From the NCBI RefSeq assembly GCF_028682395.1, contig NZ_JANHLC010000013.1, positions 32,874 through 96,873 of the forward strand: DNA of 64,000 nt. Reading direction: 5' to 3'. Positions within the stretch are counted from its first letter, which is position 1; each line of letters begins with the position of its first letter. The notes beneath the pieces are model-generated. The model had not been told where the DNA came from. It made no database searches and saw only the letters and a program-made list of their open reading frames with translations. Below are positions 36,834-45,229 of this stretch, piece after piece. This DNA is from Pseudomonas putida (GTDB taxonomy: Bacteria > Pseudomonadota > Gammaproteobacteria > Pseudomonadales > Pseudomonadaceae). The translations under genes were made by a program, and so were the position numbers.

Positions 36834-38000
36834 ATGGCTTTCTCCGAACGTGTCTCCCGCCTGAAAAGTTCCTTGATTCGCGAAATTCTGGCTGCGGCGC
36901 AGCGTCCTGAAGTCATGTCGTTTGCCGGTGGCTTGCCCGCCGAAGCCATGCTGCCCAAGGTCGAGTGGGACGGCATGCCGGCCTCGATCAGCCAGTACGG
37001 GATGAGCGAAGGCGAACCGCAACTGCGCGAATTGCTCGCCACCGAAGCCCGCCAATTGGGTGTGCCCTGCGAAGCGAGCCAGGTCCTGGTCCTGAGCGGG
37101 TCGCAACAGGCCCTCGACCTGGCTGCCAAGCTGTACATCGACAAGGGCACCGAGATCATGCTCGAGGCGCCGACCTACCTGGCCGCCTTGCAGATCTTCC
37201 AATTGTTCGGCGCCGATTGCCTGACTTTCCAACTGCAGGCCGACGGTCCTGACCTGGCGGACTTGCGTGCTCGCCTGGAGAAACACAAGCCGGCCTTCAT
37301 CTATCTGATCCCGACCTTCCAGAATCCTTCGGCGGTCCGCTACAGCGAAGCCAAGCGCGATGCCGTGGCGGCGTTGCTGGACGAGTTCGGCGTGACCCTG
37401 ATCGAAGATGAACCCTACCGCGAGTTGACCTTCGATGGCGGCAGCGCGACGCCCATCGTCAAACGCTTGAAGAAGGCCAGTTGGATCTACACTGGCACCG
37501 TATCGAAAACCCTGCTGCCGGGCCTGCGCGTGGGCTATCTGATCGCCAGCCCGGATCTGTTCCCGCACCTGCTGCGTCTCAAGCAGTCGGCTGACCTGCA
37601 CACCAACCGCATCGGTCAGTGGCAGGCCCAGCAGTGGATCGGTACCGAAAAATTCCGCAACCACCTGACCGAACTGCGCGACTTTTACCGTGTACGTCGC
37701 GATGCGTTCCAGCTGGCGCTGGAGAAACACTTTGGCGATCTGGCCGATTGGCAAGTGCCCCAAGGCGGGCTGTTCTTCTGGCTGACCCTCAAGCAGCCAC
37801 TGGATACCCGGACCCTGCTCAAGCCGGCCCTGGAACAGAATGTCGCCTTTATGCCAGGCGAACCGTTCTTTGCCGAACCGGATCAGAACCCGGGCAGCCT
37901 GCGGCTGAACTTCAGCCATATCGATCCGGCGCGCCTGGACGAGGGGCTCAAGCGTCTGGCGGCCGTTGTCCGTCAAGCACAGGCTGCTGAAGCGGCTTGA
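36834..38000 (+). CDS. PLP-dependent aminotransferase (2-aminoadipate/aromatic type, fold I)
   Basis: A 388-residue class I/II aminotransferase. It shows LSGSQQALDLAAKLYID near residue 85 (PLP phosphate cup), LIPTFQNPSA (the Asn that stabilises PLP), ALIEDEPYRELTF (Asp and Tyr), the Schiff-base lysine in GTVSKTLLPGLRVGY near 225, and the carboxylate-binding Arg in SLRLNFSH. The sequence resembles the LysN/MocR-C-type group without an attached regulator domain. ATG 36834 has GGTGA upstream. A GST gene follows 14 bases later. Confidence 0.9.
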   Translation: MAFSERVSRLKSSLIREILAAAQRPEVMSFAGGLPAEAMLPKVEWDGMPASISQYGMSEGEPQLRELLATEARQLGVPCEASQVLVLSGSQQALDLAAKLYIDKGTEIMLEAPTYLAALQIFQLFGADCLTFQLQADGPDLADLRARLEKHKPAFIYLIPTFQNPSAVRYSEAKRDAVAALLDEFGVTLIEDEPYRELTFDGGSATPIVKRLKKASWIYTGTVSKTLLPGLRVGYLIASPDLFPHLLRLKQSADLHTNRIGQWQAQQWIGTEKFRNHLTELRDFYRVRRDAFQLALEKHFGDLADWQVPQGGLFFWLTLKQPLDTRTLLKPALEQNVAFMPGEPFFAEPDQNPGSLRLNFSHIDPARLDEGLKRLAAVVRQAQAAEAA

Positions 38001-38014
38001 TAGAGGAGGGGGTC

Positions 38015-38617
38015 ATGTACAAGGTTTATGGCGATTACCAGTCGGGGAACTGCTACAAGGTCAAGCTGATGCTGCATCTGCTTGGGCTGGAGTATCAGTG
38101 GGTGCCGATCAATATCCTCAACGGCGAAACCGAGACCCCCGAATTTCTGGCCAAGAACCCCAACGGCAAGGTGCCGGTACTCGAACTTGAAGACGGCACC
38201 TGCCTGTGGGAATCCAATGCGATTCTCAACTTCCTCGCCGATGGCAGTCAGTTCTTGCCCAGTGAGCCGCGTTTACGCACGCAGGTGCTGCAGTGGCAGT
38301 TTTTCGAGCAATACAGCCATGAGCCGTACATTGCCGTGGCGCGGTTTATCCAGTTTTACCTGGGGCTGCCGGCCGAACGACGGGCCGAGTACGAGAAGCT
38401 GCAAAAGCGCGGCTACAAGGCGCTGGACGTGATTGAGCAACAGCTCAAGCGCACGCCCTTCCTGGTGGGCGAGCAGTTCTCGATTGCCGATGTCGCCTTG
38501 TATGCCTATACCCATGTGGCACACGAGGGTGGCTTCGACCTGAGTCGCTACCCGGCCATTCAGGCGTGGCTGGCCAGGGTGGCCAGCCAGCCGGGTTATG
38601 TCGGCATGCTCGATTGA
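38015..38617 (+). CDS. Glutathione S-transferase
   Basis: A 200-residue two-domain GST: thioredoxin-like N terminus (MYKVYGDYQSGNCYKVKLML, then the cis-Pro GKVPVLEL and ESNAIL glutathione site) and an all-helical C terminus (FLVGEQFSIADVALYAYTHVA, the N-capping box). The probable catalytic Ser/Tyr lies in GDYQSGNCYK. AGGAGG precedes ATG 38015. It is co-transcribed with the aminotransferase. Substrate unknown. Confidence 0.9.
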   Translation: MYKVYGDYQSGNCYKVKLMLHLLGLEYQWVPINILNGETETPEFLAKNPNGKVPVLELEDGTCLWESNAILNFLADGSQFLPSEPRLRTQVLQWQFFEQYSHEPYIAVARFIQFYLGLPAERRAEYEKLQKRGYKALDVIEQQLKRTPFLVGEQFSIADVALYAYTHVAHEGGFDLSRYPAIQAWLARVASQPGYVGMLD

Positions 38618-38622
38618 ATAAA

Positions 38623-38648
38623 AAAACCGGCCTTGGGGCCGGTTTTTT
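38623..38648. terminator. Bidirectional terminator, GST / glutaredoxin-like gene
   Basis: AAAACCGGCC-TTGG-GGCCGGTTTT followed by more T on the plus side and preceded by A on the left. It serves the convergent genes on both sides. Confidence 0.85.
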
Positions 38649-38667
38649 TATGGGCGTTCGTGACGCC

Positions 38668-39039
38668 TCAGGCGTTGGCGAAGCGCGTGTCCAGGTAGTC
38701 GATGATCACCTTGGATTCGTACATCCAGGTGGTCTGGCCGTTTTCTTCGATGCGCAGGCACGGCACCTTGATCTTGCCACCCTGTTCGAGCAGGGTCTGG
38801 CGATCCTGTTCGTTATTCTTGGCGTCGCGCAGGGCCACGGGCACGTTCAGGCGGTGCAGGGTCCGGCGGGTCTTCACGCAGAACGGGCAGGCGTGGAACT
38901 GGTACAGGGTCAGATCCTTGGCCGCGTTGTCGACCTGGGCCTGGGCTTCGCCAGAGCGCTGTTGCTTGCGTGGGCGGGTGATGAAGTCGATGAAGATGAT
39001 GAGTTGGCCCAGGCCGACTCGAAGCGCTTTGACGATCAC
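38668..39039 (-). CDS. Membrane-anchored glutaredoxin / GST N-terminal domain protein
   Basis: A 123-residue protein with an amphipathic or membrane N terminus (IVKALRVGLGQLIIFIDFIT) and a glutaredoxin domain with the active site HACPFCVKTRR near residue 52, cis-Pro KIKVPCLRI, and YESKVIIDYLD. It probably carries out glutathione-dependent thiol exchange near the inner membrane. Confidence 0.87.
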   Translation of the reverse strand: MIVKALRVGLGQLIIFIDFITRPRKQQRSGEAQAQVDNAAKDLTLYQFHACPFCVKTRRTLHRLNVPVALRDAKNNEQDRQTLLEQGGKIKVPCLRIEENGQTTWMYESKVIIDYLDTRFANA

Positions 39040-39096
39040 GGTTACAGTCTCTTGCCATGAATGATGGGGTCGCAGCTTACCTGATTTCCCCGGGCG

Positions 39097-39124
39097 AAAA
39101 AAAACCGGCGATAAACGCCGGTTT
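39097..39124 (-). terminator. Intrinsic terminator after folE
   Basis: On the minus strand AAACCGGCG-(TTTAT)-CGCCGGTTT followed by T5-T6, about 16 bases past the folE stop. Confidence 0.82.
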
Positions 39125-39139
39125 CCTTGCGTTGCGAGC

Positions 39140-39700
39140 CTACTTGATCAGGCTGAGGAACTCGCTGCGGGTCGCTGCATTTTCGCGGAATTCGCCGAGC
39201 ATCACCGAAGTGATCATGGACGAGTTCTGCTTTTCGACACCGCGCATCATCATGCACATGTGCTTGGCTTCGATCACCACGGCGACGCCCAGGGCGCCGG
39301 TCACCTGCTGGACCGCATCGGCGATCTGGCGGCTGAGGTTTTCCTGGATCTGCAGGCGGCGCGCATACATGTCGACGATACGTGCCACCTTGGACAGTCC
39401 CAGCACCTTGCCGCTAGGGATGTAGGCCACGTGCGCCTTGCCGATAAACGGCAGCAGGTGGTGTTCGCACAGCGAGTACAGCTCGATGTCCTTGACCAGG
39501 ACCATTTCGCTGTTGTCGGAGCTGAACAGGGCGCCATTGGTGACTTCTTCCAGGGTCTGTTCATAGCCGCGGCACAGGTATTTCATAGCTTTGGCGGCAC
39601 GCTTGGGCGTGTCGAGCAGGCCTTCGCGGGAGACGTCTTCGCCCAGTTGGCCAAGGATCGCGGTGTAATTCTGTTCCAGTGTCACAGGGGCTGATTCCAT
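39140..39700 (-). CDS. folE: GTP cyclohydrolase I
   Basis: A type I FolE. Zinc ligands are in CEHHLLPF (Cys and His) and HMCMMMRG (Cys), and SREGLLDTPKRAAKAM and VDMYARRLQIQENLS are family motifs. It makes dihydroneopterin triphosphate for folate. ATG 39700 gives 186 residues; GTG 39685 gives 181, the common Pseudomonas length (beginning VTLEQNY), and is equally possible. Frames upstream of 39700 run into what looks like an integrase remnant and should not be included. Confidence 0.93.
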   Translation of the reverse strand: MESAPVTLEQNYTAILGQLGEDVSREGLLDTPKRAAKAMKYLCRGYEQTLEEVTNGALFSSDNSEMVLVKDIELYSLCEHHLLPFIGKAHVAYIPSGKVLGLSKVARIVDMYARRLQIQENLSRQIADAVQQVTGALGVAVVIEAKHMCMMMRGVEKQNSSMITSVMLGEFRENAATRSEFLSLIK

Positions 39701-39780
39701 AAGGGTTTCAGTGGGGCACATTGTCTGTCTGTACCAATTTTGTACCAATTAGGCTGAGTGCCTGCTGGCCAGCGTCACCT
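39701..39780 (-). pseudogene. Possible integrase C-terminal remnant upstream of folE
   Basis: On the minus strand one frame reads QQALSLIGTKLVQTDNVPH and stops. GTKLVQ is also the C terminus (GTKLVQAKPQ) of the intact integrase at 62295. The DNA around it, TGTACCAATTTTGTACC (39730-39746), matches TGTACCAATTTCGTACC (62311-62327) at all but one position. Only about 20 codons are open, so this is a short scar at best. Confidence 0.4.
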
Positions 39781-39856
39781 CAGTCTGGGCTGAAGTTGTT
39801 GAGCCGGCCTCGGGGTCGACAGTCGTGCTTGCACGCCGAGGCCGAGCCAGTTGAGC

Positions 39857-40015
39857 GTGAACCCGAGTGTTCATGCCCGCCATTGGGGCGACATAGTAGC
39901 CCAGGTCCGCCGGCAGTTGTATGGCTGGCAGCCGGGGAACGTGCAAATCACCCCGGTTGCGGCGCTTGAAGTGGCTAGCACGCAGGCCGCAAAACCCCGT
40001 CTGGAGGTGGCATAA
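39857..40015 (+). CDS. Small open frame, 52 residues, unrecognised
   Basis: A short frame, too small for routine calling, with a GTG start at 39857 and TAA at 40013. The peptide contains RHWGDIVAQVRRQLYGWQPG followed by a hydrophobic/Ala-rich tail. The first half looks like a genuine amphipathic helix and Trp-containing motif rather than random translation. I do not recognise it. It lies in the scarred interval between folE and smr and may be a leftover of an insertion or a real small protein. The ribosome site is weak. Confidence 0.35.
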   Translation: MNPSVHARHWGDIVAQVRRQLYGWQPGNVQITPVAALEVASTQAAKPRLEVA

Positions 40016-40357
40016 ATGGAACACTCTGTTGGCGTGAGCGGGACGGACGGTGCTGCTGGTGGACGGTGCCATACGGTATGGTGGCGCCCCCTGGCGTCGG
40101 CGCGAAGCGAGCGCGTGTCGGCTTTTTTACCTGGTTGATACGGATGATCGACGATTTGCTGAAGTCTCTGCCGGCGCTGTTGTTGGCCGCATAGTTGGTC
40201 GCCAAGTGCTGCACCGCCGCGGCGCCCGGTGCCCATTGACCCAAGCTATGCCTTTGCTGGTGCGCTGCTCAAACCGGCTGACACTGAAGTGTTACTGGCC
40301 TTGACTGCTGCCTTGCTGCCGACGTCCATGCCGGCAATGTCCTGAGTGTGTCGCTGA
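40016..40357. other. Gap between the small frame and smr; possible decayed gene
   Basis: On the plus strand MIDDLLKSLPALLLAA (start at 40144) stops at TAG. A +1 shift continues with RRPVPIDPSYAFAGALLKPAD and an Ala/Leu-rich stretch to a TGA near 40344, which looks coding-like. This could be a frameshifted small gene. No other gene, tRNA or repeat was found. Confidence 0.3.
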
Positions 40358-40915
40358 CTACTCGTCGCGGCCTTCCATCATCGTGCGTTTGAGCATCACG
40401 TAGACTGCACCGGTGCCACCATGCCGGGCCTGGCAGGAGGTGAAGCCCAGTACCTGGGCGTGCTGGCGCAACCAGGTGTTGACGTGGCTTTTGATCATGG
40501 GGCGCTTACCGTCCAGGCGCACAGCCTTGCCATGGGTCACACGTACGCAGCGAATCTCGAATTGGGTCGCTTCGGCCAAAAAGGCCCAGAGGGTTTCCCG
40601 GGCTTTCTCGACCGTCATGCCATGCAGGTCGAGGCTGCCTTCGAAGCTGATCTGGCCGAGCTTGAGCTTGCGCATCTGGCTTTCCTGGACGCCGTCGCGG
40701 GCCCAGTGCAAATCATCTTCCGGACCGACGTCGATGACGAACTGATCGGACAGGCCGTCGACGGTGGTCACATCGTCACGCACGGTCGCTGCCTGGCGCA
40801 GCTTGGCGATTTGTGCGCGGTCAGCCTTGGGTTTACCGGTGTCGGCGCGATCGTGCTTGATCGGCTTGACGCCGCGGATCTCGCTTTTGAATAGGGAAAA
40901 ATCGTCGTCTTGCAT
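40358..40915 (-). CDS. Smr-domain protein
   Basis: A 185-residue SmrA/B-type protein. The first half is charged and probably disordered (FSLFKSEIRGVKPIKHDRAD). The C-terminal Smr domain has SLDLHGMTVEKARETLWAFL, VRVTHGKAVRL (the HGxG-type loop) and WLRQHAQVLGFTSCQARHGG. Smr domains nick or bind branched DNA or cleave mRNA on stalled ribosomes. Which applies here is unknown. Its position next to folE is conserved in Pseudomonas. Confidence 0.9.
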   Translation of the reverse strand: MQDDDFSLFKSEIRGVKPIKHDRADTGKPKADRAQIAKLRQAATVRDDVTTVDGLSDQFVIDVGPEDDLHWARDGVQESQMRKLKLGQISFEGSLDLHGMTVEKARETLWAFLAEATQFEIRCVRVTHGKAVRLDGKRPMIKSHVNTWLRQHAQVLGFTSCQARHGGTGAVYVMLKRTMMEGRDE

Positions 40916-40990
40916 GTCAGCCTCCGCGAAGGGCGGCTAGTTTACCCAAGTTGTCCGCGCAAGGGCGGACTCCTGGGCAATGGATGCGGG

Positions 40991-41311
40991 TCAGTCGCGC
41001 TTTTTCAGCAGGTGCGGGGCCATGTTCAGGTCGCGGGGACGGCGCATGCGACGTCGGCTCAGGCGCCAGAGCCAGACACCCAGGTACAGCAGCACCAGGC
41101 CTGCGACCAGTACGGCAGACGCGCCGGCCGGGTTGCTATTGAGCTCATCCACCGCCGGTGAATGGCCCAGCAGGCTGGCGACGCCGGCCAGGGTCAGGAG
41201 CACACCAACGGTGGCCAGCAGGGCCGAACAGGCTGCGCCTAAGCGCAAGCGCCAGTTGCTTGGGGTTTTGGGCCGCAAGCGACGAGCGTCAAATCCATCG
41301 GATATCTTCAT
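40991..41311 (-). CDS. Small two-helix inner-membrane protein
   Basis: A 106-residue protein with two hydrophobic helices (about 22-46 and 62-80) separated by a loop, and a basic C-terminal tail (RLSRRRMRRPRDL). It probably sits in the inner membrane with both ends in the cytoplasm. It lies downstream of the cysteine-hydrolase-like gene on the same strand. I do not recognise a family function. Confidence 0.7.
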   Translation of the reverse strand: MKISDGFDARRLRPKTPSNWRLRLGAACSALLATVGVLLTLAGVASLLGHSPAVDELNSNPAGASAVLVAGLVLLYLGVWLWRLSRRRMRRPRDLNMAPHLLKKRD

Positions 41312-41431
41312 TCCGATTTCCTCTATGGGTATCGGGCCTTCGACCGGAAGATCGACGGGTTGTTCCTGATGTGCGGCTTAAACGCTGGGAACGGGATGGG
41401 CGACCCTTGCGACCGCCCATCGATGCTGGCT

Positions 41432-42022
41432 CTAGAGCAGGTCGCGAGTCTGGGCGAGGGTGGCGAAGTTGTCGGCCATGATCGCCATTTCAGTTTGCTG
41501 GACCTGTTCAGCACTCAGCACGCCGCCTTTGTAGGGCAGGTCGCGAGTGGCGCAGGCGTCTTCCACCAGTGTGCAGCGAAAGCCCAGGTTCTTGGCCGCA
41601 CGCACGGTGGTGCTGACACTGGAGTGGCTCATGAAGCCGCAGACGATCAAGTCCAGCGAGCCGATTTCCTGCAGGCGTTTTTCCAGGTCGGTGCCGTGGA
41701 AGGCGCTGGGCAGCAGTTTGCCGATCAGGGTTTCGTCGGCTTCAGGTTCCAGGCCGGGAATAAACTCGCCGCGCTCGCCCTGGGGGTCGAACAGGCCACC
41801 GACCGTGCCAAGGTGGCGCACATGTACCACGGGGCGGTTGGCGGCACGGGCGGCAGCCAGCAGTTGGGCGATGTTGGCAGCGGCGGCCTCGATACCGGTC
41901 AGGGCCAGTGGGCCGCTCAAATACTCTTTCTGGGCGTCGATGATCAACAGGGTCGCGTGGTTCGGATTGGCAGGCGCATAGCCACGGCCGCTGAGTTGAA
42001 ACATCGTCTTTGGAACGGACAT
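41432..42022 (-). CDS. Isochorismatase/cysteine-hydrolase-fold protein with Ser at the Cys position
   Basis: A 196-residue protein of this superfamily. Catalytic Asp29 (LLIIDAQKEY) and Lys102 (GKLLPSAFHGTDL) are present. The usual nucleophile Cys in the xxxCV turn is Ser135 here (GFMSHSSVSTTVRAA). Nicotinamidase-type amidase chemistry needs Cys; isochorismatases do without it. The protein is therefore an isochorismatase-like hydrolase of unknown substrate, or a catalytically altered member. It is next to prmB, divergently oriented. Confidence 0.85.
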   Translation of the reverse strand: MSVPKTMFQLSGRGYAPANPNHATLLIIDAQKEYLSGPLALTGIEAAAANIAQLLAAARAANRPVVHVRHLGTVGGLFDPQGERGEFIPGLEPEADETLIGKLLPSAFHGTDLEKRLQEIGSLDLIVCGFMSHSSVSTTVRAAKNLGFRCTLVEDACATRDLPYKGGVLSAEQVQQTEMAIMADNFATLAQTRDLL

Positions 42023-42259
42023 TCGGGGGCTCCTTCGGGTGGGGCTTTTACCGCATTGTCCTCTGGCTGAGCACTTATGTGAATCGCTACCGCCGTAAGC
42101 TGCGTGCTATTTGGCTTACAGCGATGTCAAGGGGGGCCGGCAAAGCCGCGAAAACCGCGAAAACCGTCGAAGCCGTTCACCGGTTCGGGGTTTTCACGGA
42201 TCGTCGTGCGCCGCTTTGGCTGCTAGAATCGCCGGTCGATATTTCAGGAGTTCCACCCC

Positions 42260-43168
42260 GTGATCACTTCCCGCCTGCGCACCCTGCGCGACCATATCCG
42301 TTGGGCTGTCAGCCGTTTTCATGGGGAGGATCTGTTTTTCGGCCATGGGACCGACAATGCCTGGGACGAAGCCCGCCAACTGGTGCTTGGCGCCCTGCAT
42401 CTGCCTTGGGAAATTGCTGACAGCTATCTCGATTGCCGTCTGGAAGACGATGAGCTGGTCCATCTGCAGCGGCTGCTGCGCCGGCGTATTGAGGACCGTG
42501 TGCCGACAGCCTACCTGTTGGGTGAGGCGTGGTTCTGCGGGCTGCCGTTTATCGTGGATGAGCGGGTGCTGGTCCCGCGTTCGCCCATCGGTGAATTGAT
42601 CGAGAAACGCTTCGAACCCTGGCTGGGTACCGAGCCCGCGCGGATTCTCGATCTGTGCACTGGCTCCGGTTGTATCGGCATTGCCTGTGCCTACGAGTTC
42701 AAGGACGCCGAGGTGATCCTGGCCGACCTGTCCTTCGAGGCGCTGGAAGTGGCGAATCAGAATATCGAGCGCCATGGCCTTGAAGATCGGGTCTTTACGG
42801 TCCAAGGCGATGGTTTCGAGGGTTTGCCCGGCCAGCGTTTTGATCTGATCGTGTCAAATCCGCCGTATGTCGACGCCGAGGATTTCGCCGATATGCCCGC
42901 CGAGTACCAGCATGAGCCGGAGTTGGGGCTGGCCTGCGGGGATGATGGCCTGAACCTGGTACGCCGGATGCTGGCCGAAGCGGCGGACCACCTGACGCAG
43001 AAAGGGTTGCTGATTGTCGAAGTCGGTAATAGCCAGGTGCATGTCGAGGCGTTGTACCCGCAGGTCGACTTTGCGTGGCTGGAACTCGAGCGCGGTGGTC
43101 ACGGGGTCTTTATGCTCACGGCCGAGCAATGCCGCGAGCACCAGGCACTCTTCGCGTCGAAAATTTAA
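42260..43168 (+). CDS. prmB: PrmB, ribosomal protein uL3 glutamine methyltransferase
   Basis: A 302-residue SAM-dependent methyltransferase. The SAM motif is ILDLCTGSGCIGIACAYEF near residue 130, and the substrate-Gln motif NPPY is in FDLIVSNPPYVDAEDF near 200. The N-terminal helical domain is long enough for PrmB rather than PrmC, and aroC close downstream supports PrmB. The start is GTG 42260 with AGGAG upstream. Confidence 0.93.
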   Translation: MITSRLRTLRDHIRWAVSRFHGEDLFFGHGTDNAWDEARQLVLGALHLPWEIADSYLDCRLEDDELVHLQRLLRRRIEDRVPTAYLLGEAWFCGLPFIVDERVLVPRSPIGELIEKRFEPWLGTEPARILDLCTGSGCIGIACAYEFKDAEVILADLSFEALEVANQNIERHGLEDRVFTVQGDGFEGLPGQRFDLIVSNPPYVDAEDFADMPAEYQHEPELGLACGDDGLNLVRRMLAEAADHLTQKGLLIVEVGNSQVHVEALYPQVDFAWLELERGGHGVFMLTAEQCREHQALFASKI

Positions 43169-43222
43169 ACCACAGCTGCCAGCTGCCCCGCGCGCCCGGC
43201 AACTGGCCTTGCCCCGCACCGC

Positions 43223-44026
43223 TTAGCGGTGCGTTGCAATCCAGATCAATAGCCCGGCCTGAAACACCGAGAACGCCACCAGGCAGGTAATGGTGAAGCG
43301 CAGGCTGACATCTTCACGCTTGAACTTGGTGACCTTCTCCTCCTGTTTGCGCAGTTTGACTTCCTGCTCCAGGAGATTTTCCTCGGCTTGCTGGAGCATC
43401 TGCGCTGCTTCGAGAATCTCCACGAACTGCACTTTCTCGGTGTTCCAGCTTTCGAGCAGATCGCCGACCCGCACGTCTTCGTAGGTCGCCTTCATATGCT
43501 GTGCATCGGCATAGACTACGTCGAAACCCTGAATGCGCAGGAAGTGATCGCGGCGCAGGCGCGTGTCTTCGTTCAAACCGTCCTTGCTGGCCAGTGCTGC
43601 GCCGTCAATCTGATAGCGCGGCCAGTGCCTTTTCGCCCAGGCAATGCCCTGGGCGGCGAGGAAGCGTCCGAGCCCGCGGTTGGCGGGCTCGATCTGCAAG
43701 CTGCTGCTCTCGCCGAAATGCACCTTTTGCGTGGCGTGATCGGCCCAGATATCCAGGTGGTTCTGTTCCTTGCGCACGCGCTGGTTAGGCAGTTGGATGT
43801 TCATGCGCAGCAGGCTGAAATCCTTGTTGTTGCGCTCGGCGTAGCCGAACTGGACAAAACGCAGGGCGCGCGCGCCTGTGTTGCGATCCGTCGGCAACGG
43901 GGCCAGGCGCAGCATCTTGAAATGCTCGGGGTGGATGTCCGCCCACGGCAGGTTCAGTGCTTCGGGGGCTTGCGCCTCGGCCTCAGCCTCAGGGGTCGTT
44001 TCGGGTGCAGCTTGGCTATCGGTCAT
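43223..44026 (-). CDS. Conserved protein with coiled coil and C-terminal membrane anchor
   Basis: A 267-residue protein of unknown function. The N terminus is acidic (EAEAEAQAPEA), then an alpha/beta region (about 25-175, with HFGESSSLQIEPANRGLGRFLAAQGIAW resembling the acetyl-CoA region of GNAT folds), then a long Glu/Lys/Gln coiled coil (about 195-240), and a C-terminal membrane helix (about 243-263). It would be tail-anchored in the inner membrane. It is convergent with prmB, and a hairpin overlaps its stop codon (43215-43233). Confidence 0.75.
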   Translation of the reverse strand: MTDSQAAPETTPEAEAEAQAPEALNLPWADIHPEHFKMLRLAPLPTDRNTGARALRFVQFGYAERNNKDFSLLRMNIQLPNQRVRKEQNHLDIWADHATQKVHFGESSSLQIEPANRGLGRFLAAQGIAWAKRHWPRYQIDGAALASKDGLNEDTRLRRDHFLRIQGFDVVYADAQHMKATYEDVRVGDLLESWNTEKVQFVEILEAAQMLQQAEENLLEQEVKLRKQEEKVTKFKREDVSLRFTITCLVAFSVFQAGLLIWIATHR

Positions 44027-44126
44027 GAGGGCAAGGTCCTGTGCTTTTCCTGCTTGCGGGTAACATTTTCGTTACCAGCAATGACTTATCGGCAGCAATG
44101 GCCAGGACTGGAGGACAAAAAGTGGT

Positions 44127-45089
44127 TCAACGCCGGGGAAGTCCTGCAATAAAGTCGACAATTCGCGTTCCCAGCTCGCTGGCCAGGGGCCGCTGCGGGT
44201 CCTTGTAGGAGGCCAATTGTTGCGACAGGTCGCGGGGGACGATACGCAGCACATGGTTCATGCCCTCGATCAACGCCAATTCGGCGTCCGGCCTGGCGAC
44301 CTTGAGGCGCTGGGCATCCTGAACGCTGACCTGGATATCGTTGCGACCCTGCACAATCAGCGCCGGGGCCTTCACCCGGGCAAAGGCTGCGGCCGGCTGC
44401 TGGCGAAACAGGCTGATCAGGTAGGGCTGCACGCTGGGGCGAAAGATGACCTGCAGCGCCGGAGGGACGTTGGCATCGGTGCGCCCGGCCACGAGGCTGT
44501 CGAGCAACTGCTCGCTACGCGGGACAAGCTCCGGCGGCAGGCGGTCGCGCAGTTGTTCGCGCAGTACCTGATCGATAGGGCGGGCACTGCCGGCAATCGA
44601 GATCAGGGCCGCCGGTTCCAGTGGCGCGGCGGCCAGGCTGGCGATCAGGGCGCCTTCACTGTGCCCCAGGAGGATTAGCGGACCGAAGCGCGGGTCCTGT
44701 TCCAGGCGCCGGCCCCAGGCCACGGCATCGGCGACATAGGCCTCGACACTCAGGTCACGTTCATCGGGCGCGGCGGCGAGGCTGGCGGCGACGCCACGTT
44801 TGTCGTAGCGCACGCTGGCAATGCCATTTTGGGCGAGCACCCAGGCCAGCCGCTTGAGGGCATCGTTGCGCCCGCCTTCAGGGTTGTTGCCATCGCGGTC
44901 GGTGGGGCCGGAGCCGGCGAGCATCAGGACCACCGGCACTGGCGTGGTACTTCTGGGCAGCAACAGCGAGCCGTGCAACACCCCATGGCCGGTGTCCAGG
45001 TCGATGGGGCGTTGCAGCACACTCGGCGTGGCGGCCTGGGCGCTGAGCGTGAAAAGGGTGAGAAGCAGGAGCAGAACACGCAACATCAT
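44127..45089 (-). CDS. Periplasmic alpha/beta hydrolase
   Basis: A 320-residue alpha/beta-hydrolase. The signal peptide is residues 1-19 (AQA). It has VVLMLAGSGPTDRDGNNP, the oxyanion region, the nucleophile elbow ILLGHSEGALIASLAA (Ser near 145), a late Asp in LIVQGRNDIQVS, and His in EGMNHVL. It resembles the CocE/dienelactone-type esterases. The substrate is unknown. Two adjacent ATGs (45089 and 45086) are possible starts. It is divergent from aroC. Confidence 0.87.
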   Translation of the reverse strand: MMLRVLLLLLTLFTLSAQAATPSVLQRPIDLDTGHGVLHGSLLLPRSTTPVPVVLMLAGSGPTDRDGNNPEGGRNDALKRLAWVLAQNGIASVRYDKRGVAASLAAAPDERDLSVEAYVADAVAWGRRLEQDPRFGPLILLGHSEGALIASLAAAPLEPAALISIAGSARPIDQVLREQLRDRLPPELVPRSEQLLDSLVAGRTDANVPPALQVIFRPSVQPYLISLFRQQPAAAFARVKAPALIVQGRNDIQVSVQDAQRLKVARPDAELALIEGMNHVLRIVPRDLSQQLASYKDPQRPLASELGTRIVDFIAGLPRR

Positions 45090-45229
45090 CGGGCCATTAT
45101 CGAGGAGATGCCGTTTGGACCGGGCGCGACGGCTAAGGTTCGAGGATGAACTCAGCGGTTAGCCTGCGTATACTGGCGCGCTGAATTGTCCAGTGGACTG
45201 ATCTAGACCGATTTCGCGGAGCGCCCTGC

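Noticed and set aside
40076..40128. Possible terminator (CGCG-rich bases followed by T6) in the folE-smr gap
   Set aside because: The GC-rich arms are direct rather than inverted repeats, so no stable stem forms.
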